Of a stretch of DNA of 11,704 bases, positions 6,791-11,704 are shown one piece after another. Location of the stretch: contig JAFMSA010000074.1 of assembly GCA_017353855.1 (NCBI GenBank), positions 1 to 11,704 on the forward strand, written 5' to 3'. The stretch is from Alphaproteobacteria bacterium. GTDB taxonomy: Bacteria > Pseudomonadota > Alphaproteobacteria > ATCC43930 > CGMCC-115725. Below the pieces are notes generated by a model. The model worked only from the letters and a program-made list of their open reading frames with translations, did no database searches and was not told where the DNA came from. How positions within the stretch are numbered: position 1 is the stretch's first letter; each line of letters starts with the position of its first letter. Both the position numbers and the translations under genes were made by a program.

Positions 6791-7044
6791 AAAAGTCCTC
6801 CCGTGCAACTGCGCGGCGGACAGCAGTCCCTGTTAGAAATCAATATGGGCTGAGCTCGGCAAAGGCAAAGCCAATACGTGCTATTTTTAGAGCATAGCGC
6901 GGCTGTTTATCCCCGGCGGATGCTGAACGGCAAGCGACGCAGGCGCCGGTCGAGGATGGCCAACCCGACCAAGAGGCCTTGACGCCGCCGCGGCGGCACG
7001 GCTCACTCCCAGCAACAGATGAAGCAGACCGGGCGAGGCGATAG
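6778..7044. other. Divergent intergenic region between chvI and the HugZ-like gene
   Basis: These 267 nt must hold the start signals for both strands. An A/T-rich patch lies at 6840-6890. On the minus strand a weak pair, TTGCCT (6868-6863), 17 nt, TATTGA (6845-6840), is the best chvI promoter I can offer. GCTAT (6880-6884) and ATAGC (6894-6898) form a 5-bp inverted repeat. On the plus strand TTGACG (6979-6984) resembles a -35 but no -10 follows at the right distance. A perfect 14-bp GC palindrome covers 6984-6997. No RNA gene or small ORF is convincing here. Confidence 0.35.
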
Positions 7045-7761
7045 ATGAACCGAAGCGAGCCGAGCCGGAACCCGGCGGCGTTTGGCCGGCGCCTGCTGCG
7101 CACGCGCGAGCGCGCGGCGCTTGCCACGAGCCTGCGCGGCGCACCCTATGCGTCTCTTGTCCTGTTCGTCGTCGACCTCGATGCCAGCCCTCTGCTGTTG
7201 CTGTCCGATCTCGCCCAGCACACCCGTAATATCGCTTTCGACCCGCGGGTCTCGCTGCTCCTCGACGCGACCGAGGATCACCCGGACCCGCTGACAGGGC
7301 CTCGCATCACGTTGGTCGGGCGCGCCGAGGCGGTCGATGATCCCCGCCGCATGGCGCGTTTTGCCGCCCATCATCAGACAAGCGCCCATTATTCCGGCTT
7401 CGGCGACTTCCGTCTCTATCGGGTCGCCGTCGAACGAGGACACCTCGTCGCCGGCTTTGGCAGCATCCACTGGATCGAAGGCAGCGATCTGTTGTTTTCC
7501 GCCGATACTGACGCGCTGGCGACGGCCGAGCCTGGCATCCTCGAACACATGAACAGGGACCACGCAGACGTGATCGGGGATTGCGCGCGGCATTTGCTGG
7601 GGCGCAACGGCTCCGATTGGAGAATGACGGGGATCGATCCCGAAGGGGTCGACCTGCGCTGCCGGAGTCAGACCGCTCGGCTCGACTTCGCGGCACCGGT
7701 GCTCTCTGCGGATGCGGCGCGAGTAGCACTCGCTCAACTGGCCGGCAACGCGCGCAAATAA
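7045..7761 (+). CDS. HugZ-like / pyridoxamine-phosphate-oxidase-fold protein with DUF2470 C-terminus
   Basis: Predicted cytosolic split-barrel protein of 238 residues. The N-terminal half (about 15-145) matches the FMN- or heme-binding PNPOx-like fold: RLLRTRERAALAT, then APYASLVLFVVD, the barrel strand ITLVGRAEAVDDP, and HYSGFGDFRLYRVAVERGHLVAGFG. The C-terminal part carries ILEHMNRDHADVI (165-177), the opening of the DUF2470 domain found in HugZ-type heme utilisation proteins and their relatives. The ATG at 7045 follows GAGG about 6 nt upstream. It points the same way as pckA and ends 131 nt before it, so some read-through is possible. The family includes heme oxygenases, but many members have no proven substrate, and no heme-uptake gene is nearby. 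The fold is likely; the reaction is not known. Confidence 0.8.
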   Translation: MNRSEPSRNPAAFGRRLLRTRERAALATSLRGAPYASLVLFVVDLDASPLLLLSDLAQHTRNIAFDPRVSLLLDATEDHPDPLTGPRITLVGRAEAVDDPRRMARFAAHHQTSAHYSGFGDFRLYRVAVERGHLVAGFGSIHWIEGSDLLFSADTDALATAEPGILEHMNRDHADVIGDCARHLLGRNGSDWRMTGIDPEGVDLRCRSQTARLDFAAPVLSADAARVALAQLAGNARK

Positions 7762-7774
7762 CGCACCCGTTGAG

Positions 7775-7804
7775 GTGACTCCAAAAGTGTCGCCCGTGTA
7801 TGAT
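7775..7804 (+). promoter_or_regulatory. Possible pckA promoter
   Basis: GTGACT (7775-7780, 4 of 6) is followed by 18 nt and TATGAT (7799-7804, 5 of 6 to the -10). TTGAGG at 7770-7775 is a better -35 hexamer but would leave 23 nt of spacer. A start near 7811 gives a leader of about 80 nt before the pckA ATG. Support is only box match and position in the 131-nt gap after the HugZ-like gene. Confidence 0.35.
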
Positions 7805-7856
7805 GCGGCGACTGTCTGGGAGGATAATGGTTTACGGGGCTTTCGCGGCCCGGTCT

Positions 7857-7898
7857 GAAGAGGAGGAACCGACCGATGAAGAGGAAGATCCGATGACC
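7857..7898 (+). repeat. Tandem 21-nt imperfect repeat duplicating the pckA ribosome site and start
   Basis: Two adjacent 21-nt copies (7857-7877 and 7878-7898) both open with GAAGAGGA and agree at 14 of their first 16 positions. Each carries a purine-rich ribosome site followed by an ATG: AGGAGG with ATG at 7876 for the first copy, GAGGA with ATG at 7893 for the second. The ATGs are 17 nt apart, hence in different frames; only the second reads PckA. Confidence 0.7.
7876..7896 (+). CDS. Six-codon leader ORF overlapping the pckA start (candidate)
   Basis: ATG at 7876 stands 9 nt after a near-perfect AGGAGG (7861-7866). It opens a reading frame MKRKIR whose TGA stop (7894-7896) overlaps the pckA ATG as ATGA. 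A ribosome loading on the stronger upstream site would end exactly on the pckA start, which suits translational coupling. The peptide is too short to judge by composition. It may be a by-product of the local duplication rather than a selected leader peptide. Confidence 0.4.
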   Translation: MKRKIR

Positions 7899-9494
7899 GG
7901 CGTGAAGAGCCGTTTCGGGCTCGAGCGGCAAGGTGTGCATCATCTCGGGGGCGTGCATTGGAATGAATCAATGCCCGTCCTTTACGAGCATGCGGTGCGG
8001 CGCGGCGAGGGCGAGGTTGTGAGGGGAGGCGCCTTTTCGGTTCGCACCGGCCGGTTTACCGGACGCACGCCACGCGACAAATACATCGTCGAGGAGTCCG
8101 GCACGAAAGACACGGTGTGGTGGGGCAAGGTCAACCAGCCAATCCACCCGGAGCGGTTCGACAGCTTGCACCAGCGCATGCTGGCATATTTTCAGGGACG
8201 CGAACTGTTCGTCCAAGATCTTTACGCCGGTGCCGATCGGACGTACCGCCTTCCCGTGCGGGTGATCACTGACAGTGCCTGGCACAGCCTCTTCTCGCGC
8301 AACATGTTCGTTCGCCCGCCGGCCGCCGAACTCGAGACGTTCGAGCCGGCCTTCACGATCCTGCACGCGCCGGATTTCCGCGCCATCCCGGAGCTCGATC
8401 GGACCAATTCCGAGACGTTTATCCTCGTCAATTTCGCCAAGGGGCTGGTGCTGATCGGCGGGACCTCCTACGCCGGGGAAATCAAGAAATCGGTGTTCGG
8501 TTACCTCAATTTCGTGCTGCCGGCGCGCAACGTGTTGCCGATGCACGCCTCGGCCAATGTCGGAGCGAAGGGCGACTGCGCCATCTTCTTTGGTCTCTCG
8601 GGTACCGGCAAGACGACGCTATCGGCGGACAGCTCGCGCACCCTGATCGGTGATGACGAGCATGGTTGGGGCCCCAATGGAATCTTCAACTTCGAGGGTG
8701 GCTGCTACGCCAAGGTCATCAACCTGTCGCCGACCGCGGAGCCCGAGATCTACTCGACAATCACCCGTTTCGGGACGGTGCTCGAAAATGTGATCATCGA
8801 TTCAGCGACGCGAATGCCGGATGTCGACGACGACAGCCTGACCGAGAACACGCGGGCCTGCTATCCGATCGATTTCATCCCGAATGCCGACCCGCAGGGG
8901 GTTGGGCCGCACCCGGGGAATGTCGTGATGCTGACCGCCGACGCGTTCGGCGTCATGCCGCCGATTGCCAAACTGACCGCCGAGCAGGCGATGTACCATT
9001 TCCTCTCGGGCTACACCGCCCGGGTGGCCGGTACGGAGACCGGTCTGAGCAACTCTCCCGAGGCGACGTTCTCGACGTGCTTTGGTGCACCCTTCATGCC
9101 GCGCCACCCGGCGGTTTACGCCAAGATGCTGGGTGCGCTCATCAAGGAGCACGGTGCGCAGTGCTGGCTCGTCAACACCGGCTGGTCCGGCGGCACTTAC
9201 GGTGTCGGCCGGCGGATGCCGATCGCTTACACCCGCGCGCTGCTGCGGGCAGCCCTCGACGGGCGGCTCGCCCCGGCTCCGGTGCGCAAGGATGCCAATT
9301 TCGGTCTCTTTGTGCCGGAAAGCTGCCCCGAAGTGCCGAACGAGATGCTGGATCCGCGCGGCACCTGGTCGGACAAAGCCGCATATGACCAGACCGCGCG
9401 CGAACTGACCCGGCGCTTCGAAGCGAATTTCCGCGAATACGAGCCCTACGTCGGCAGCGAGGTCAAAGAGGTCGCAATCCACGCCGCCGCCTAG
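7893..9494 (+). CDS. pckA: ATP-dependent phosphoenolpyruvate carboxykinase
   Basis: Cytosolic enzyme of gluconeogenesis that turns oxaloacetate and ATP into PEP, CO2 and ADP. From the ATG at 7893 it has 533 residues, close to the 540 of E. coli PckA. Seen in order: TGRFTGRTPRDKYIV (52-66) with substrate Arg58; GGTSYAGEIKKSVFGYLNF (189-207) with the metal and substrate lysine region; P-loop GLSGTGKTT (234-242) with Lys240; DDEHGWGPNGIFNFEGGCYAK (254-274), the metal-binding and family signature. The end region has GYTARVAGTETG and NTGWSGGTYGVG. The frame is open back to 7800, but the extra residues are a Glu-rich repeat, and homologues begin near MTGVKSRFGLERQG, so 7893 is chosen; GAGGA lies 7 nt upstream. 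It is divergent from chvI. The PEP it makes feeds enzyme I of the neighbouring PTS. Confidence 0.97.
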   Translation: MTGVKSRFGLERQGVHHLGGVHWNESMPVLYEHAVRRGEGEVVRGGAFSVRTGRFTGRTPRDKYIVEESGTKDTVWWGKVNQPIHPERFDSLHQRMLAYFQGRELFVQDLYAGADRTYRLPVRVITDSAWHSLFSRNMFVRPPAAELETFEPAFTILHAPDFRAIPELDRTNSETFILVNFAKGLVLIGGTSYAGEIKKSVFGYLNFVLPARNVLPMHASANVGAKGDCAIFFGLSGTGKTTLSADSSRTLIGDDEHGWGPNGIFNFEGGCYAKVINLSPTAEPEIYSTITRFGTVLENVIIDSATRMPDVDDDSLTENTRACYPIDFIPNADPQGVGPHPGNVVMLTADAFGVMPPIAKLTAEQAMYHFLSGYTARVAGTETGLSNSPEATFSTCFGAPFMPRHPAVYAKMLGALIKEHGAQCWLVNTGWSGGTYGVGRRMPIAYTRALLRAALDGRLAPAPVRKDANFGLFVPESCPEVPNEMLDPRGTWSDKAAYDQTARELTRRFEANFREYEPYVGSEVKEVAIHAAA

Positions 9495-9545
9495 GCGTTT
9501 TGCCTGCCGCGCGACTCGCGCATCCGCTCGCAGGAAACTCGCTCG

Positions 9546-9584
9546 GCCCCGAGATTCTGCCGTAACCGACGGCGGTGTCGGGGC
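9546..9584 (+). terminator. Terminator-like nested hairpin after pckA
   Basis: GCCCCGA (9546-9552) pairs perfectly with TCGGGGC (9578-9584). The 25-nt loop contains a second short stem, GCCG with CGGC. It lies 52 nt after the pckA stop. TTCTCG rather than a T-run follows, so it may be a transcript-stabilising stem or a Rho-associated end instead of an intrinsic terminator. It could serve either strand. Confidence 0.35.
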
Positions 9585-9735
9585 TTCTCGCAACCGAGGC
9601 GGGCGACGGGCCCAGACCTCCGCGGGCACGTCGGAACGGATCGCTCATTCAACCGGCGGGCTTGGGGACAAGCCAGGATGATGGAGCGCAAGCCGGAGCC
9701 GATAAGGTTTTGATTGCGCCTCCCCCGGAACTCCT

Positions 9736-9780
9736 GGCCCCGGGGCCGCTCGAGGCCCGCTCGGCTCGTGACGAGAGCGG
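9736..9780 (-). terminator. Hairpins downstream of the ABC ATPase gene
   Basis: CCGCT (9757-9761) pairs with AGCGG (9776-9780), and inside it CTCG pairs with CGAG around a TGA loop, leaving a 3-nt bulge. Next to it is the perfect palindrome GGCCCCGGGGCC (9736-9747). On the minus strand these come 27 nt and more after the ABC gene stop. No T-run follows, so this is only a terminator candidate. Confidence 0.3.
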
Positions 9781-9806
9781 CGGTTCGATCTGATAAAGAA
9801 CTTGCG

Positions 9807-10943
9807 CTAGTGGCGCATGAAATATACACGGTAAAGTTGATCGCGGAAGCTCTGGCTGGTGGCCAGTGCCGTCTGGAAATCGGATTTGCCGAGCACGTAA
9901 GTGTCGACCCCGTTGACGGCGACCACCGTTGCGTTTCGGGGCTCGCCGCTGAGTAGCGCCACCTCGCCGAAGAAGTCACCCGCTCCCAGCCGCGCGACCT
10001 CGTGATCGGCGCGGATCACATCCACCTCGCCGTCGGAGACCAGAAAGAATTCCTCCCCTGGCTCGCCCTCGCGGATGACCGTCTCACTGGCCGCATAGTG
10101 GCGCTTCGTCATCCGCTCCGCGACATCGGTGAGCTGCCGCGGCGTCAGCGCCTTGAACAGCTCGATCGGACGGAGGAACTCGCAGATTCTGAGCGCGTCG
10201 TGCAGCACGACGTCGGACATGATGTGGCCGTCCACCATGTGGACGAGCCGGTCTGCCGAACTGATGATCCGATGATCATGGGTGACCATCATCACCGCCG
10301 AGCCGTGCTCGACCGTCTGCTGCTTGAGTAGATCGATGACGTTCCGCGTCGAATCCCGGTCGAGCGCTGCGGTAGGTTCATCGGCGAGGACGAGCTTCGG
10401 ATGATTGACGAGAGCGCGACCGATCGCGACCCTCTGGCGTTCGCCGCCGGACAGAAATCTCGGCTTGTAATCGATCCGGTGGCCGAGCCCGAGGCGCTCC
10501 AGAATTCCCGTACCCCGCCGCCGCATCTCCGCAGGCGGCATATCGGCGAGCTGCGCTGCCATTTTGACGTTCTCGTAGGCGGACAGCGCCTCGAACAGAT
10601 TGTGCATCTGGAAGACGAATCCGATGTCGCGCCTGATCTCGACGAGTTCGCCGCCGCCGAGCTGTGAGAGATTGCGCCCGAGCACTTCGATCCTGCCTTC
10701 CTGGACCGAACGTAAGGCCCCGATCAAGGTGAGCAGGGTGGTCTTGCCGGCCCCGGAAGGGCCGGTCATCACGACGAGCTGTCCGGCCGGGATCTCGATG
10801 CCGTTGTCGAACAGAACCTGGTTCCGCGCTTCGCCGCCGCCGAAATAGTGGTTGAGCTTCTCGACAGCCACGACTGGCCGTGATGTGGTCGCTCCTGCAA
10901 CGGCGCCGGCATCGCCACGCTCGGCAATCGCCGCGGCGCTCAT
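9807..10943 (-). CDS. ABC transporter ATPase (DevA/LolD-like) with C-terminal cyclic-nucleotide-binding domain
   Basis: ATP-hydrolysing subunit for the membrane protein encoded just upstream, 378 residues. The ABC domain (about 23-245) is complete: Walker A GPSGAGKTT (61-69), Q-loop Gln112, signature LSGGERQ (164-170), Walker B LVLADEP (184-190) with Glu189 shortly after, and H-loop His222. A second domain (about 255-365) has the cNMP-binding fold: GEEFFLVSDGEVDVI, then FFGEVALLSGEPRNATV (324-340), where Glu327 and Arg336 fit the phosphate-binding cassette of cAMP/cGMP binders. Plain DevA and LolD proteins are about 220-240 residues, so this is a fusion. The ATG at 10943 overlaps the permease stop as TGATG, deciding this start over a longer open frame to 11129. 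Substrate and ligand are unknown; DevA-type systems export lipids or membrane components with an HlyD-like partner. Confidence 0.9.
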   Translation of the reverse strand: MSAAAIAERGDAGAVAGATTSRPVVAVEKLNHYFGGGEARNQVLFDNGIEIPAGQLVVMTGPSGAGKTTLLTLIGALRSVQEGRIEVLGRNLSQLGGGELVEIRRDIGFVFQMHNLFEALSAYENVKMAAQLADMPPAEMRRRGTGILERLGLGHRIDYKPRFLSGGERQRVAIGRALVNHPKLVLADEPTAALDRDSTRNVIDLLKQQTVEHGSAVMMVTHDHRIISSADRLVHMVDGHIMSDVVLHDALRICEFLRPIELFKALTPRQLTDVAERMTKRHYAASETVIREGEPGEEFFLVSDGEVDVIRADHEVARLGAGDFFGEVALLSGEPRNATVVAVNGVDTYVLGKSDFQTALATSQSFRDQLYRVYFMRH

Positions 10944-11704
10944 CAAAACACCTCGGCGGGATCGGCCCGGATCACCCGCCTTAGCGCGAGTGCGGCCGAG
11001 ATGAGGCACATCGACAGCGTCAGACCGAGGCTCAAAAGCGCCACCCTCACACTCATATGCAGCGGCAACGACGCAAGCCGACTGATAACATAATAAAGCA
11101 GCAGGCTCAGCAACCATGCCGGGATCCACCCGGCCAAAGCGTTGAACCCCGCTTGCGCGAGGACGACCCGCAGCAAATACCCGGTACGATAGCCGATCGC
11201 CTTCAAGGTCGCATATTGCGGCAGCTGGTCGGAAAGATCGGTATAGGTGACCTGGTACGAGATCAGCATCCCGACGACAAAGCCGACAATCGTTCCCATC
11301 GCGAAGATCGGTCCGGCCGAGGACACGTCCGCCTGAAATTTGCGCTCGAACTCTATCAGCTCAGGCTTGCTGAAAACTGCGATATTATCGGGTAAGGCCT
11401 TTCGCAGCGCCTGCCGGACCGCGGCCGGATCCGCGCCCGCGGCGAGCTTGATGACGCCGAAATCGACCACCGCCTGGCTGCCCCCGGGGCGGTGGAGGAG
11501 GCTCGCAAAAGTACGCTCGCTCATCATCACGGTGCCGTCGCTCTGAAAATCGGGTCCAAGAGCAAAGCTGCCGACGATCTTGACTGCGGCGCCGTTAAGT
11601 TCGGACTCCGCCGGCTCGCGATGCATCCCGAGGAAACGCCTCGCCTCCCGGTCGACGAGGACCGTATTGGCTTGCTTCAGCTTCGCCAGACCGGAGTTCA
11701 CGTC
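10943..11704 (-). CDS. DevC/FtsX-type ABC transporter permease, C-terminal part (cut by window edge)
   Basis: Inner-membrane subunit of an ABC transporter of the MacB/FtsX fold. The frame is open to the window edge, so the 253 visible residues lack the N-terminus; DevC proteins are about 385-390 long, so roughly 130 residues including the first membrane segment are missing. The visible part opens with a large extracytoplasmic domain (DVNSGLAKLKQANTVLVDRE onward, with the DevC-like block ELNGAAVKIVGSFALGPDF). Three membrane segments follow, roughly SAGPIFAMGTIVGFVVGM, AGWIPAWLLSLLLYYVI and VALLSLGLTLSMCLISAALA, and it ends ALRRVIRADPAEVF. TYTDLSDQLPQYATLKAIGY is the usual cytoplasmic coupling loop. 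Its stop overlaps the ATPase start by one base. An HlyD-like adaptor gene is expected further upstream, outside the window. Confidence 0.88.
   Translation of the reverse strand, partial: DVNSGLAKLKQANTVLVDREARRFLGMHREPAESELNGAAVKIVGSFALGPDFQSDGTVMMSERTFASLLHRPGGSQAVVDFGVIKLAAGADPAAVRQALRKALPDNIAVFSKPELIEFERKFQADVSSAGPIFAMGTIVGFVVGMLISYQVTYTDLSDQLPQYATLKAIGYRTGYLLRVVLAQAGFNALAGWIPAWLLSLLLYYVISRLASLPLHMSVRVALLSLGLTLSMCLISAALALRRVIRADPAEVF

Larger units (their letters stand above)
9495..9806. other. Non-coding stretch between convergent pckA and the ABC ATPase gene
   Basis: These 312 nt lie between two genes that point at each other. I see no convincing gene: the ORFs that cross it are low-complexity, Arg/Pro/Ser-rich and have no recognisable domain. 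It holds several GC-rich inverted repeats that may mark transcript ends on both strands: a weak AGGC/GCCT stem directly at the pckA stop (9493-9505), GCGCG/CGCGC (9509-9521), the 7-bp hairpin at 9546-9584, a 12-bp palindrome (9736-9747), and the hairpin at 9757-9780. No T-runs follow any of them. Confidence 0.6.

Noticed and set aside
6778..6843. Longer ChvI starting at 6843
   Set aside because: The codon there is TTG without a ribosome site, and the extra 22 residues do not match ChvI N-termini; the GTG at 6777 has GAGGGGG upstream.
7800..7892. PckA starting at the upstream in-frame ATGs (7800 or 7827)
   Set aside because: The extra residues are a Glu-rich product of the tandem repeat, and the candidate -10 overlaps 7800; homologues align from 7893.
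7003..7971. 322-codon open frame on the minus strand
   Set aside because: Antisense to the HugZ-like gene, whose own motifs are clear; low-complexity content and no ribosome site.
9491..9979. 162-codon minus-strand frame and 72-codon plus-strand frame (9575-9793) across the pckA downstream gap
   Set aside because: Ser/Arg/Pro-rich with no domain; the larger one overlaps the cNMP-binding domain of the ABC gene out of frame.
10944..11129. N-terminal extension of the ABC ATPase to 11129
   Set aside because: It would lie inside the permease coding region; the ATG at 10943 in a TGATG overlap is the natural start and the extension has no ABC features.
1..11704. Mobile element, CRISPR array, phage or defence system
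   Set aside because: No direct-repeat arrays, transposase, integrase or defence-type genes were seen; gene content is conserved core and regulatory functions.

Overview
The window reads as a high-GC alphaproteobacterial chromosome, most likely Rhodospirillales-like. This rests on gene order and family features recalled from memory, not on a database search. The gene set is chvI, chvG, a short HPr kinase, rapZ, a mannose-type EIIA, HPr, enzyme I and ahcY, with pckA read the other way just upstream. That is a well-known alphaproteobacterial arrangement. I see no rRNA or tRNA, no insertion sequence, no CRISPR array and no phage gene.

Layout. The minus strand from about 6777 down to 1 carries the chvI-chvG-hprK-rapZ-manX-ptsH-ptsP cluster and then the first 98 codons of ahcY. 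The cluster is tightly packed: stop/start overlaps of 4 nt join chvG/hprK, hprK/rapZ and manX/ptsH, and longer overlaps join chvI/chvG (32 nt) and ptsH/ptsP (11 nt). ahcY is set apart by 129 nt that hold its own promoter and an A/T-rich palindromic operator. On the plus strand are a HugZ/pyridoxamine-phosphate-oxidase-like gene (7045-7761) and pckA (7893-9494). A 312-nt non-coding stretch with GC-rich hairpins follows. On the minus strand at the right end are an ABC ATPase with a fused cyclic-nucleotide-binding domain (9807-10943) and the C-terminal two thirds of a DevC/FtsX-type permease (10943 to the window end).

How the genes work together. ChvG/ChvI is an envelope- and acid-sensing two-component pair. 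Enzyme I, HPr and EIIA form a sugar-permease-less, regulatory phosphotransferase chain fed by PEP. HprK can phosphorylate HPr on serine and so throttle that chain. PckA makes PEP from oxaloacetate, so the divergent gene controls the phosphodonor of the chain. RapZ is a nucleotide-binding regulator whose role in this clade is not settled. AhcY removes S-adenosylhomocysteine in the methyl cycle. The right-end ABC pair is a separate unit.

Most of this is conserved housekeeping and regulation. The least ordinary points are the duplicated ribosome-binding/start module with a 6-codon leader ORF before pckA, the ABC ATPase fused to a cNMP-binding domain, and the operator lying between the -35 and -10 of the ahcY promoter.
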